From NCBI RefSeq assembly GCF_937959485.1, contig NZ_CALGPY010000006.1, forward strand, positions 1-64,000: 64,000 nt of DNA, given 5' to 3'. The notes under the pieces were generated by a model that saw only the letters and a list, made by a program, of their open reading frames with translations, did not search any database and was not told where the DNA came from. Positions 47,841-57,320 of this stretch are shown piece by piece (the first letter of the stretch is position 1; each line of letters starts with the position of its first letter). The DNA is from an uncultured Campylobacter sp. (lineage in GTDB: Bacteria > Campylobacterota > Campylobacteria > Campylobacterales > Campylobacteraceae). Both the position numbers and the translations under genes were made by a program.

Positions 47841-48590
47841 TCAGAGATCCTTAGAAATTTCAAAGCCGAATTCGTTGAAGCTTGTACCTAGCGGAGCTTT
47901 AAATTTAAGCCCTAAAATTTCAGTCTCGTACGAGTGCAGAAACATCCGCTTCGCGCGGCTTTTAGCGTATTTTTCATCGCCTATTACGCCATAGCCCGCG
48001 TTCGCCAGATGCACACGGATCTGATGCGTCCTACCCGTCTCGATCCGCACTTTTACGAGCGATTTTTTGCCGCTTATCATCAGCGGATAAACCTCGCTAA
48101 ATGCGCTCTTGCCGTTTGGCGAAATTTTAGAAAACGCGCCGCTTCTGGTCTTTATCGTCAAAATCGGCTCGTCAAATTTCATCTCTTCGCTCACGATCCC
48201 TTTTACGATCGCGATGTAGCTTTTCTTCACGCGCAAATTTTTAAATTCCGCAATCGCCGCTTCGCGAAATTCCTCGTTCTTATATAGCAGCACGACGCCG
48301 CTAGTCTCCTTATCCAGGCGGTTTAGAAGCCCGAATTTGTAGATTTTTTCCAAATTTTCGCTACTCATAAAGGGCGGCTTATTGACCGCCAAAACGTTCT
48401 CATCCTCGTAAATGATCGCGGGTTTTGCGGGCTTCATCACGCTAAATTTAGTATTTTCGCCGAGCATCTCGCGCGCTAGAGCGATCTTTGTGCCGCGCGC
48501 GCTTACAAGCCCCGCGTCGATGAGAGCCTTGGCTTCGTTGTGCGAGATGTTTTCCTGCGCCGCCAGCAGCTTGTAGGCTTTTTCTTGCAT
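47841..48590 (-). CDS. RluA-family pseudouridine synthase
   Basis: A 249-residue enzyme with an S4-like N-terminus (about 1-40) and the catalytic domain. The catalytic Asp is Asp93 in NRLDKETSG; the usual His before RLD is Asn here. Target uridine unknown (23S rRNA or tRNA). Overlaps waaA by 1 bp (TAATG). Confidence 0.92.
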   Translation of the reverse strand: MQEKAYKLLAAQENISHNEAKALIDAGLVSARGTKIALAREMLGENTKFSVMKPAKPAIIYEDENVLAVNKPPFMSSENLEKIYKFGLLNRLDKETSGVVLLYKNEEFREAAIAEFKNLRVKKSYIAIVKGIVSEEMKFDEPILTIKTRSGAFSKISPNGKSAFSEVYPLMISGKKSLVKVRIETGRTHQIRVHLANAGYGVIGDEKYAKSRAKRMFLHSYETEILGLKFKAPLGTSFNEFGFEISKDL

Positions 48591-49978
48591 TAAATTCTTT
48601 CCTTAATTAAATTTTCTATCTCTTGCAGATCGCAAATTTTATCTATCCGCGTTCCCTTTAGCGGCTCTTTTAAAGCGTTTGAAATTTCGTTCGCGTCGCA
48701 CAGAGCGATGTTTTGCACGAGCGCATACAGCGCCTTTTGATTATGAAAAAATCGTCCGCTGATGATCGGCACGCCGAAGCTCGCCGCCTCGATCGGGCTA
48801 TGTCCGCCGATATTGCGCAAAAAACTGCCGCCTAAGATCACGACGTTTGAAATTTTATAAAAGTTCGCTAGCTCCCCGAAGGCATCGAGCAAGATAAAAT
48901 CGCTCCCAAGCCCCGCGCCGCCGCTAAACCGCTCAAAGCTAAGCCCATGCTCGCGCGCCCAAGTCTTGCAAATTTCACGTACCTTTTCGAAGCGCTCCGG
49001 ATGTCTCGGCGCCAGGATGATTTTTAGCTTTTGCGGAGCGGCGGTCGAAGCCGCCGTATTCGGTGCGGTAGAATTTAAAGACGCGCCGTTTAAAGGCGCC
49101 GTATTCGGCACGGCGGACGAAGCATCGCTTGAGCTCGCCGTATCCAAAGAAGCCGCGTTTAAATTTACCGGCTCAGTCGAGCCCGTCTCGCCGCGAAGCT
49201 CAGCCGCAGGCAAGCTCCTATCGCCATTAGAGCCCGTTGTGCGCGGGTATTTTTCGAGAGCACTCTGCGAGCCGTGAAATTTTATAAAATCGTTTAAATT
49301 TGATAAAACAAGCTCCTCTTCGCCCTCGTGAGTGTTTGAGATCGTAAGCACAAAGCTATTTGCGGACGCAGCAGAATAATCCTTCGTCGCAACGGCGATA
49401 TTCGCGCTTTTTATGTTGCCCGCGACCCTTATATTTTTTGCGCCGAGCTCCCGCAGCCGCGCCGCATCAAGCTCGCTTTGCGCAAGCACCAAATCGATAT
49501 TTTCAAACGCTTTGCGATAATAAAACTTAAAACGCAGATAACTCTCGTACGAGCGGTCGCTAATGCGCGCATTTAGCAGGATAACGTAGCTTCCGCGCGC
49601 CTTGGCGGAACGGATCAAATTTAGCCACAGCTCCGCTTCAAAGATCACCAGCACGCGGCTGCCTGCAAGCCAAAACGGAAGCCAGTTTTCAAACGGCAGG
49701 TAGCGAGAGTTCGGCGTGAGCGCACGCGCCGCACCGAAGCCCGTCTGCGTGGTCGTGCTAAGCGCGACGCTCTCAAATTTAGAAATTAGCGGCGCGAGAG
49801 CATTTACCTCGCCCAGGCTGCAAGCGTGAAAGTGCACCGCTGCGGGGCTAAATTTGGGGTTTTTGTATAGAAAAAATCGCGCCTTCAGGCTCGTACGGTA
49901 TTTTTTTTTAAAGCTTAGGATAAAAATAAAAGGCGCAGCTGCAAGCCACGCCAAAAACGCCAAGGCGGTGTAGATCAC
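48590..49978 (-). CDS. waaA: 3-deoxy-D-manno-octulosonic acid transferase
   Basis: A 462-residue inner-membrane enzyme that adds Kdo to lipid A. It has an N-terminal anchor (about 5-23), catalytic Glu57 in HACSLGEVNA, and the C-terminal GT-B half with ILAPRHPERF and GGSFLRNIGGHSPIEAA. The protein is about 70-80 residues longer than usual because a Ser/Ala/Asn/Thr-rich stretch (about 236-315) with near-repeats of APLN, ASLN and APNTA sits between the two halves. ATGA overlap with the zinc-ribbon gene. Confidence 0.94.
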   Translation of the reverse strand: MIYTALAFLAWLAAAPFIFILSFKKKYRTSLKARFFLYKNPKFSPAAVHFHACSLGEVNALAPLISKFESVALSTTTQTGFGAARALTPNSRYLPFENWLPFWLAGSRVLVIFEAELWLNLIRSAKARGSYVILLNARISDRSYESYLRFKFYYRKAFENIDLVLAQSELDAARLRELGAKNIRVAGNIKSANIAVATKDYSAASANSFVLTISNTHEGEEELVLSNLNDFIKFHGSQSALEKYPRTTGSNGDRSLPAAELRGETGSTEPVNLNAASLDTASSSDASSAVPNTAPLNGASLNSTAPNTAASTAAPQKLKIILAPRHPERFEKVREICKTWAREHGLSFERFSGGAGLGSDFILLDAFGELANFYKISNVVILGGSFLRNIGGHSPIEAASFGVPIISGRFFHNQKALYALVQNIALCDANEISNALKEPLKGTRIDKICDLQEIENLIKERI

Positions 49979-50682
49979 TCGGCTTCTTTATATAAAATTC
50001 TGCCGCAATACGGGCAGGTTACGATGTCGTCGCTTTTGATGACCGCAGAGTAAGTCTTATCGCTTATGCGCATAAAGCAGCCGTAGCAGGCCTGTTTGCG
50101 CACCGGCGAGACCGCCGTATTGCCCGCCCACTTGCGGATCTTTTCGTAGAATGAGACGGTTTTGGGGTTCATCGTCTGCATTAGCTTGTCGCGCTTGGCG
50201 TAGATCGCGCCGCGAGCGACTTCGACCTCGCCCATCTCGGCGCTTACCTGCTCTTGCAAACTTTTTAACTCGGCTTCAAACGCCTCTTGGTTTTCGCTCT
50301 GCTCTTTTACGAGCGCTTCCTTTGCGGCTACGATCTTTTCCAGCCTTTCGATCTCCTCGTTTGTGGCTTCGAGCTGCTCTTTTGCGATGTCCTCTTCGAC
50401 GCTAAGGGCTTTGATCTCCTTTTCTGTTTTTGCCGCGCCGCTTTTTTTACCCGTGCTTTTTAGTTTGGACGAAAATGCACTAAGCTGCGCGTTTGCTTGT
50501 AAAATTTGAGATTTTAGCTCGGCGATCTCCGCATTTAGAGTTTCGATCTGTTCTTTTGCGCCTGAAATTTCGCCGCTTTTTTTGCCCAGCTTCTCCTGCG
50601 CGGCCTCGATTTTAGGCTTAAATCCGTCCAGCTGCTTATCGAATTCGCAAAGCTCTACCAATTGGCTTAAATATTTGTTCAT
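49975..50682 (-). CDS. FlgZ/HP0958-like zinc-ribbon coiled-coil protein
   Basis: A 235-residue protein: long coiled coil (about 10-170, KEKLGKKSGE-type heptads) and a C-terminal C4 zinc ribbon (ACYGCFMR and TCPYCGRIL). In H. pylori HP0958 chaperones RpoN and binds flagellin mRNA. Order with nif3 and waaA matches C. jejuni. ATGA overlap with waaA. Confidence 0.9.
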   Translation of the reverse strand: MNKYLSQLVELCEFDKQLDGFKPKIEAAQEKLGKKSGEISGAKEQIETLNAEIAELKSQILQANAQLSAFSSKLKSTGKKSGAAKTEKEIKALSVEEDIAKEQLEATNEEIERLEKIVAAKEALVKEQSENQEAFEAELKSLQEQVSAEMGEVEVARGAIYAKRDKLMQTMNPKTVSFYEKIRKWAGNTAVSPVRKQACYGCFMRISDKTYSAVIKSDDIVTCPYCGRILYKEAE

Positions 50683-50691
50683 CTTTTTCCT

Positions 50692-51414
50692 TTAATAATA
50701 CGTAAATGGATTTTTTTGCTCGCTTATTATAACTTCAATTTCGCTTTTTTGCAAGAAAGGTGCGAGCGCGCGCCCAAAATAGCGCTCGCTTTCAAAATGA
50801 TTTATGTCGATCAAACTCACGCCGTTTTCTAAATTTTGAAGTGCGGCGTGATATTTTATGTCGCCCGTGATGAAGCAGTCCACGCCCAAGCTTTGATTTA
50901 GTTCGCTTCCGCTGCCGGTGCAAAGCGCGATATTTTGGATAAAATTTTTCGTCTTCACGGCGCGCAGATGCTCGATGCCAAGCTTGCGTTTTATATCCGC
51001 GCACAGAGCCTCAAAGCTCAAATCTGCGCGCATGAAAACCAAAAATTCCCGCTCATCCGTAATTTCAAATTTTAAAATTTCGCGCGCTACGAACCCGTTT
51101 AAAACGTGCTTGTCAAAGTTCGTATGCATCGCGACGAGAGAGATATTTTTGCGGATCATCTCATAGATCAAATTTGCAGGATAGAGCCGCGAATCAAGCG
51201 ATTTTAGCGGACTGAAAATCAGCGGGTGGTGCACCACGAAAAGCGAGCCCGCCTCAGCCTCGCGCACCAGCTCGCTAGTAACGTCGAGGCTTAGATAAAT
51301 TTTTGAAATTTCATCATCCAAGCTTCCGAGCATTAGCCCGCTATTATCCCACGCTTCCGCGTCGCAAAAGGGCGCGGCGGCGTTTAAAATTTCATAAATT
51401 TCGCCCGTTTTCAT
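50692..51414 (-). CDS. Nif3-like dinuclear metal-centre protein
   Basis: A 240-residue Nif3/YbgI (DUF34) protein. Metal-ligand motifs: FVVHHPLIFSP, AMHTNFDKH, TGDIKYHAA and DINHFESERY. Proposed roles include GTP cyclohydrolase-like or metal-handling; not settled. Lies between flgZ-like and glyQ genes. Confidence 0.92.
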   Translation of the reverse strand: MKTGEIYEILNAAAPFCDAEAWDNSGLMLGSLDDEISKIYLSLDVTSELVREAEAGSLFVVHHPLIFSPLKSLDSRLYPANLIYEMIRKNISLVAMHTNFDKHVLNGFVAREILKFEITDEREFLVFMRADLSFEALCADIKRKLGIEHLRAVKTKNFIQNIALCTGSGSELNQSLGVDCFITGDIKYHAALQNLENGVSLIDINHFESERYFGRALAPFLQKSEIEVIISEQKNPFTYY

Positions 51415-51419
51415 AAATC

Positions 51420-52418
51420 CTACTTTGCGCTTTCATCCGCTTTGTCTGCGGCGTTTTTCTTGCAGTGGGCGTTTTTTAAATTTACGCCTGCGGAGTTTGC
51501 GTTTGCCGCGCCGCCCTCTTTGCCGCCTTTTTTATCGATGCATGCCGTGCCGCAAAGATCGGCGACATATTTTTGCGGATCTGCGTAGCAAAGCGCGCAG
51601 TTTTTGGCAAGATCGCGGATCTTTAAAATATAATCCTGCCTCTGCGTGACCGAGATCGCTCCGCGTGCGTCAAGGACGTTGAACGTGTGAGCCGCGAGCA
51701 TGCAGTAATCATACGCGGGAAGCGCCAGGCCGTGTTTTAGGATGCTTTTGCACTCGCCGAAGCAGTTTTCAAACTGATTAAAAAGCATCGCGGTATCCGC
51801 AAGCTCGAAGTTGTATTTGCTAAACTCGAACTCGCCCCTTTTATGCACGTCGCCGTAGGTTACTAGCCCCGCTTTATCGTCCCAGACGATGTCGTAAACG
51901 TCGTCTTTATTTTGCAGATACATCGCCAAGCGCTCAAGCCCGTAGGTGATCTCGCCGCTAATTAGCTCGCACGTGATGCCGCCTACTTGCTGAAAATAGG
52001 TAAACTGCGTCACCTCCATGCCGTCTAGCCAAACCTCCCAGCCAAGCCCCCAGGCTCCTAGCGTCGGGCTCTCCCAGTTGTCTTCCACGAAGCGGATATC
52101 ATGACTTTTAAGATCTAACCCCAGCTTTTCCAAGCTTTTTAGATAGAGTTCTTGGATATTATCCGGGCTCGGCTTTAAGATCACCTGAAACTGATAATAC
52201 GCGCCGAGGCGGTTTGGGTTTTCGCCGTAGCGCCCATCTGTTGGGCGACGCGAGGGTGCTACGTATGCCGCGCGCCAAGGTTTGCTTCCTAGACTGCGCA
52301 AAAAGGTAGCCTGATGATAGGTGCCTGCGCCCGCGGGCATATCGTAGGGCTGAACGAGCAAGCAGCCCTGCTCGTGCCAGTAATTTTGAAGCGTCAAAAT
52401 AATCTGTGAAAACGTCAT
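51420..52418 (-). CDS. glyQ: Glycyl-tRNA synthetase alpha subunit
   Basis: A 332-residue GlyQ. Signatures: [29 protein letters not shown] and [20 protein letters not shown]. It charges tRNA-Gly with GlyS, which is not in the window. The last 35-40 residues (from about 297) are a low-complexity Gly/Asn/Ala/Lys tail absent from most GlyQ proteins. GGATAAAA lies before the ATG. Confidence 0.96.
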   Translation of the reverse strand: MTFSQIILTLQNYWHEQGCLLVQPYDMPAGAGTYHQATFLRSLGSKPWRAAYVAPSRRPTDGRYGENPNRLGAYYQFQVILKPSPDNIQELYLKSLEKLGLDLKSHDIRFVEDNWESPTLGAWGLGWEVWLDGMEVTQFTYFQQVGGITCELISGEITYGLERLAMYLQNKDDVYDIVWDDKAGLVTYGDVHKRGEFEFSKYNFELADTAMLFNQFENCFGECKSILKHGLALPAYDYCMLAAHTFNVLDARGAISVTQRQDYILKIRDLAKNCALCYADPQKYVADLCGTACIDKKGGKEGGAANANSAGVNLKNAHCKKNAADKADESAK

Positions 52419-52444
52419 TTTTATCCTTTTATCGATATGTAAAT

Positions 52445-52914
52445 TTAAATTTTATCTTCTAAGTGCTTTTCAAAGCCTGTCTCAAAGGCTCTTTGCGGCT
52501 CTAAAAATTTTTCAAATTTCAGCCGAGCATTCGCCCGCCCTCGTAGGCTCGTTCGCAAAATCAAAAACCGCGTAATCGTCCGCTTCGATATGTAATTTTT
52601 CGCCGGTTTCATCGCGCTCATTTTTGCAGCACTGCTTTGCGGATTTGCAAGCTTCGTCGTGGCTTTCTTTATGGTGCCGTTCCTCCGAGTAAGTGCCTAT
52701 TAGCACGGAGCATTCGCCCTGCGCGCCGTTTTCATAGTCGTAATATGCGGCGTAAATTTCGTTTTTCTCGGCGCTGCTTCTGCTAGCGTTAAATTTTAAA
52801 AACTCACCCCACAAATTTGCGATCACCCCCTCGCCCGCTCATCTCATCTGCGTTATTCGTGCGAGTCTTTGGCTCACAAATTTCAAAGCTCTCGCGCAAT
52901 TTTAAAATTTTCAA
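52445..52914 (-). pseudogene. Frameshifted GyrI-like gene between purE and glyQ
   Basis: Three frames join to make one GyrI-like (effector-binding) protein. Frame 1 starts at TTG 52914 and reads LKILKLRESFEICEPKTRTN then NADEMSGRG. A run of five G (minus strand; CCCCC at 52826-52830) should be four to continue into VIANLWGEFLKFNASR, then EIYAAYYDYENGAQGECSVL. Near 52516 the frame ends at TGA, but another frame continues as KFEKFLEPQRAFETGFEKH with a stop at 52445. The pieces match the family order (TRTNN, LW.KF, IYAVY.DYE.G..GEY, final F..RAF...FE). A 104-codon frame starting GTG at 52826 is only the middle. Either a pseudogene or two sequencing indels. Confidence 0.8.
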
Positions 52915-52917
52915 AGT

Positions 52918-53418
52918 TTAGCCCTCAAGCAGCACTTCGATCTGCTCAGAGTCCTTTTTCAGAGCCTCCGCTTTTGCGGCGCGATCCGCCTTTAGCTTCG
53001 AGCTTAGCACCTCGTCGCTTAAAGCTAAAATTTGCAACGCCAGATACGCCGCGTTTTTCGCGCCCGCCTTGCCGATCGCAAGCGTCGCGACGGGGATACC
53101 CGCAGGCATCTGCACGGTCGAATACAGCGCATCTACGCCGCTAAGCGCGCTGCCGCCGAGCGGAACGCCCAGCACCGGCTTGGTCGTATTCGCAGCGACC
53201 GCGCCCGCAAGATGCGCCGCCATGCCCGCCGCGCAGATGAAGACCTGCGCGCCCTTTTTCTCGGCGTCCGCGACGTATTTTGCCGTGCGGGCGGGGCTTC
53301 GGTGCGCCGAAGATACGATCATCTCGTACGCCGCGCCGAATTCGTTTAAAATTTTAGCCGCCTCGTAAACGACCTCGTAATCGCTCTTTGAGCCCATTAT
53401 TATAGAAACAAATTTCAT
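52918..53418 (-). CDS. purE: N5-carboxyaminoimidazole ribonucleotide mutase
   Basis: A 166-residue PurE of de novo purine synthesis. Signatures: IIMGSKSDYEV, VSSAHRSPART, FICAAGMAAHLAG and GVPLGGSALSGVDALYS. ATG 53418 is chosen over an upstream in-frame Met because GGAGATGGA precedes it and it overlaps the U32 stop (ATGA). Confidence 0.96.
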   Translation of the reverse strand: MKFVSIIMGSKSDYEVVYEAAKILNEFGAAYEMIVSSAHRSPARTAKYVADAEKKGAQVFICAAGMAAHLAGAVAANTTKPVLGVPLGGSALSGVDALYSTVQMPAGIPVATLAIGKAGAKNAAYLALQILALSDEVLSSKLKADRAAKAEALKKDSEQIEVLLEG

Positions 53419-54683
53419 TCCATCTCCTTTCTTAAAAAGCAAAACTCCGCGAGCTTCACAGGCAGCTTAATCTCATTTAGATTGCCGCTGTGAATCTCAC
53501 TAAATTCCTTACCGCTGCGGCTTTGCAGCTTCTTAAATTTTAAATATGGCTTGCCGCTAAGCTCGTAAATTTCGCCGATTTCATTATCGCAAGCGCAAAT
53601 TTTAAAGCCGCGCGGAGCAAAAATTTCATACGAAACGCCGGGTAAAATTTTATCTTTGACGCTTATAAACTCGCCGTCTTGCGAGATTGCGCAGACCTGA
53701 TGCGTGCCAAGCTCGATGCTGCGGTCTAAATTTTGCGTATCCTCTCGCTCGTACGGGCGCTTTATCAAATATCCGTCGCTAAAACCGCGGTTTTTAAGCG
53801 TCGCGATCTCGCGCTCGTAAACGCCGGCCTCAAATTTATCGCTCACGGCATCGTCGATCGCCGCACGATAAGCGTTCGTGGCGCATGCGACGTAGTATTC
53901 GCTCTTGGTGCGCCCTTCGATTTTAAAGCTGTCGATCGCGCCCGTTTGCATAATCTTTTGCACGTGCGAAATGAGGCTAAGATCCTTCGCGTTCATTACG
54001 AAAGTGCCCTCCCCTTCACGCTCTTGCAAGCGGAAAAGCGCGCTGGTTTCGGGATTTTTCGCGTAAAGCTCGTAGTTAAATCTGCAGTCGTTCGCGCAGC
54101 TTCCGCGGTTGCTGAAGCGCCCGCTTTGCACCGCGCTAACAAGACAGCGCCCGCTGTATGCGAAACACATCGAGCCGTGCACGAAAATTTCAATCTCGAG
54201 GTTCGGAATTTTTTCTTTAATCTCCACGGCGTCTTTGAGCGTCATTTCTCGCGCTGCGACGATGCGGACTGCGCCCAGCTCCGCCCAAACCTGCGCGTCG
54301 AGATAATTTAGCACGTTGGCTTGGGTGGAAACGTGAATCGGAATTTCTGGAGCTACGGCTCGCGCGAGGCTCGCAACACCCAAAGTGGCGATTAAAATTC
54401 CATCCACGCGCAGATCGCGAAGAAATTCCAAATGCCTTTCGATATTTCCTAGCTGACCGTTGGTCGCAAAGCCGTTCACGGTCGCGTAGAGCTTCTTGCC
54501 GCGCTCGTGCGCGTACGCGACGCCCTGCGCGAAGCTTTCCTTGCTAAATTCCTTCGCGCTTCGCTGGCGCAGCGAAAATGAGCCGGTGCTTGCATACACG
54601 GCGTCCGCGCCGTAAGCCAGGGCGATTTTTAGTTTCGTTAAATTCCCCGCAGGAGCTAAGAGTTCGGGTTTTTTCAAATACAT
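53415..54683 (-). CDS. Peptidase U32-family protein (TrhP-like)
   Basis: A 422-residue U32 protein: MYLKKPELLAPAGNLTKLKI, later the Cys-rich GRCLVSAVQSGRFSNRGSC then NDC, candidate Fe-S ligands. A C-terminal beta domain (about 340-422) is typical of the YegQ/TrhP group, which helps make 5-hydroxyuridine at tRNA position 34. Peptidase activity is doubtful for such members. Divergent from the PHP gene; overlaps purE by 4 bp. Confidence 0.9.
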   Translation of the reverse strand: MYLKKPELLAPAGNLTKLKIALAYGADAVYASTGSFSLRQRSAKEFSKESFAQGVAYAHERGKKLYATVNGFATNGQLGNIERHLEFLRDLRVDGILIATLGVASLARAVAPEIPIHVSTQANVLNYLDAQVWAELGAVRIVAAREMTLKDAVEIKEKIPNLEIEIFVHGSMCFAYSGRCLVSAVQSGRFSNRGSCANDCRFNYELYAKNPETSALFRLQEREGEGTFVMNAKDLSLISHVQKIMQTGAIDSFKIEGRTKSEYYVACATNAYRAAIDDAVSDKFEAGVYEREIATLKNRGFSDGYLIKRPYEREDTQNLDRSIELGTHQVCAISQDGEFISVKDKILPGVSYEIFAPRGFKICACDNEIGEIYELSGKPYLKFKKLQSRSGKEFSEIHSGNLNEIKLPVKLAEFCFLRKEME

Positions 54684-54748
54684 TCCTAGTGATTTTTTAA
54701 GCGCGATTTTACTACAATTTAGCCAAAATTTTATTTAAGGAGCAGTTG

Positions 54749-55537
54749 ATGCGAGCCGATCTACACAACCACACCTATCTTTGCAACCACGCTAGCGGCG
54801 AGCCGCGACAGTATTTGGAAGCCGCGATCGCACGAGGCATAGAAATTTTCGGCTTTGCGGATCACGCGCCGATGAACTTCGATCAAAAATACCGAATGAG
54901 CTTCGAGCAGATGGAGCTTTATGAGCGGATGATTAGGGATCTGCGGGATGAGTTTAGCGGGCGGATCGACGTGCGGCTGGGATATGAGGTCGATTTTATG
55001 ACGAAAAAAGAGCTAATGGATGAGCGGATTTTCGCGCGCGAGGTTGATTATCTCATCGGTTCGGTGCATTTTTTAAACAACTGGGGCTTTGATAACGAGG
55101 AATTTTTAGATCAGTGGAGCGGGCGCGAGATAGACGACGTTTATCGCGAATACTTTGCGCTGATCTGCGCGCTGTGCAAAAGCGGCAAATTCGACATTTT
55201 AGGACACATGGATCTGATTAAAATTTTTAAATTTACTCCGAAAAAAGATATTAGAGTTTTGGCTGGCGGCGCGATAAATGCGATCAAAAAAAGCGGTATC
55301 GTCGTGGAGCTAAACTCCGCGGGGCTTCGCAAGCCCGCAAATGAAATTTATCCAAGCGACGCGCTTTTGGCTATGCTAGCAGATGCAGACGTGCCGATCA
55401 CGCTTGGCTCGGATGCGCACTCGGTTGCCCAAGTAGCGCTAAATTACGATAAAATTTATGCCAAAGCGCGCGAGTTCGGCTACGAGCGGATCGCAGTTTT
55501 CAAAAACCGCGAGCGGCAGTTTGTAAAGCTAGCGTAA
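54749..55537 (+). CDS. PHP-domain histidinol-phosphatase (HisJ family)
   Basis: A 262-residue PHP enzyme. Metal motifs: MRADLHNHTYLCNH, FADHAPM, GSVHFL, LGHMDLI and SDAHS. The family makes histidinol from histidinol phosphate in histidine synthesis; other phosphatase roles remain possible. ATG 54749 is chosen over TTG 54746 because AAGGAG lies 6 bp upstream. Confidence 0.88.
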   Translation: MRADLHNHTYLCNHASGEPRQYLEAAIARGIEIFGFADHAPMNFDQKYRMSFEQMELYERMIRDLRDEFSGRIDVRLGYEVDFMTKKELMDERIFAREVDYLIGSVHFLNNWGFDNEEFLDQWSGREIDDVYREYFALICALCKSGKFDILGHMDLIKIFKFTPKKDIRVLAGGAINAIKKSGIVVELNSAGLRKPANEIYPSDALLAMLADADVPITLGSDAHSVAQVALNYDKIYAKAREFGYERIAVFKNRERQFVKLA

Positions 55538-55766
55538 ATTTTAACGGCAGCCGCTTTTAAATTTCAAACAAGCGCGGACAGCGAGAAATTTTAAAATTTC
55601 AAAATCTTCAGTGGCGTGAAAATTTCAGATTTCAAAAGGCATGGCGGCGCAAAATTTTAAAAATCGCGGCGCGCAAAACGGCGCAGATAAAGTCGAATTT
55701 CAACTAAATAATGTTAAAATCCGCCGTTAAATTTAGCCCGAATACGGGCGGAAAAAAGGAAAAAAT

Positions 55767-57194
55767 ATGGGAAAATTTGTTAATGACGTGAAGGAATTTT
55801 TTAAATTTTGCGATGAAAACGAGGTCGAGTTCGTGGATTTTAGATTTACCGATCTAAAGGGCACCTGGCACCACGTCGCTTACAACTACAAGCGTCTGCC
55901 GAAGGACTTCGCCGACGGAATTCCATTCGACGCAAGCTCGGTAGCGGCATGGCAGCCGATCGATAAATCCGATATGATGCTAAAGCCCGACGTAGAAACG
56001 GCGTTTTTGGATCCGTTCACCGCGGACGTTACGATCATCGTCATCTGCGACGTTTACGACATCTATAAAAACGAGCTTTACGAAAAATGCCCGCGCTCGA
56101 TCGCTAAAAAAGCCGAGCAGTTTCTGCAAACCACGGGCCTTGGAGATACCTGCTACTTCGGACCGGAGAATGAATTTTTCGTTTTCGACGACGTAAAGAT
56201 CATCGACGATATGAACTGCGCGATGTTTAAGGTGGATACCGAAGAGGGGCATTGGAACAGCGGTAAAAACTACAAAGACGGCTTTAATAGCGGCCACCGC
56301 CCGGGCGTAAAGGGCGGCTACTTTCCCGTCCAGCCAGTCGATTCGATGGTTGATCTACGCGCCGAAATGCTAAAAGTACTCGAGCAGATCGGGCTTGAGA
56401 CCTTCATCTGCCACCACGAAGTAGCGCAAGGCCAGGGTGAGATCGGCGTTAAATACGGCACCCTCGTCGAGGCCGCCGATAACGTGCAAAAATACAAATA
56501 CGTCGTAAAGATGGTCGCGCACCTAAACGGCAAGACTGCTACCTTTATGCCAAAGCCGCTCTACGGCGACAACGGCAGCGGAATGCACGTGCACCAATCG
56601 ATCTGGAAAAAGGGCAAAAACACCTTTTATAAAAAGGGCAACTATGCAAATTTAAGCGACGCGGCGAGGTGGTATATCGGCGGTGTGCTAAAGCATGCGC
56701 GCAGCGTCGCGGCGTTTACGAACCCGAGCACCAACAGCTACAAGCGCCTGATCCCGGGCTTTGAGGCGCCATCCATTCTAACTTATTCGAGCCAAAACCG
56801 CTCGGCTTCGATCCGCATCCCTTACGGCAGCGGCGAGCACTCGGTGCGCGCGGAGATGCGCTTTCCTGATAGCACGGCGTGCCCGTATTTGGCGTTTGCA
56901 GCGATGCTGATGGCCGGTATCGACGGCATCAAAAACAAAACCGAGCCGGTCGGGCCGATGGATGAGAATTTATTCAAACTGCACCTAGATGAAATTCGCG
57001 AGCGCGGCATCGAGCAGCTTCCGCACACGCTTCGCGGCAGCCTAGAGGCGGTGATCCGCGATAATGAGTATCTGCGCCCGATAATGAGCGAGCTTTTTAT
57101 CGAGACCTATCAGCATTTTAAATTTGAAACGCAGGTTTGGCCTTACGAGGCACGCCCTACGCCGTTTGAGTTTGCGACGAATTATTCGTGCTAA
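55767..57194 (+). CDS. glnA: Glutamine synthetase, type I
   Basis: A 475-residue GlnA: glutamate + NH3 + ATP to glutamine. Signatures: [41 protein letters not shown] and [11 protein letters not shown]. At the adenylylation site (NLYxLPPEE in E. coli) this protein has [10 protein letters not shown], with Phe403 in place of the modified Tyr, so GlnE-type control is not expected. AAAAAGGAAAAAAT precedes the ATG. Monocistronic. Confidence 0.97.
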   Translation: MGKFVNDVKEFFKFCDENEVEFVDFRFTDLKGTWHHVAYNYKRLPKDFADGIPFDASSVAAWQPIDKSDMMLKPDVETAFLDPFTADVTIIVICDVYDIYKNELYEKCPRSIAKKAEQFLQTTGLGDTCYFGPENEFFVFDDVKIIDDMNCAMFKVDTEEGHWNSGKNYKDGFNSGHRPGVKGGYFPVQPVDSMVDLRAEMLKVLEQIGLETFICHHEVAQGQGEIGVKYGTLVEAADNVQKYKYVVKMVAHLNGKTATFMPKPLYGDNGSGMHVHQSIWKKGKNTFYKKGNYANLSDAARWYIGGVLKHARSVAAFTNPSTNSYKRLIPGFEAPSILTYSSQNRSASIRIPYGSGEHSVRAEMRFPDSTACPYLAFAAMLMAGIDGIKNKTEPVGPMDENLFKLHLDEIRERGIEQLPHTLRGSLEAVIRDNEYLRPIMSELFIETYQHFKFETQVWPYEARPTPFEFATNYSC

Positions 57195-57320
57195 GGCTAA
57201 ATTTTATGTCGCGCCGTCCGGTTTTTATGAGGCGGTGCGGCATAGAGCCTTGGAATTTTAAAATTTCGCCGCGCGCGAACTTTTAAAGCTCTACCGCATG
57301 CGCGAACTTAAATACCGCCC

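Noticed and set aside
52512..52826. 104-residue hypothetical gene (GTG start)
   Set aside because: It is only the middle part of a frameshifted GyrI-like gene that spans 52445-52914.
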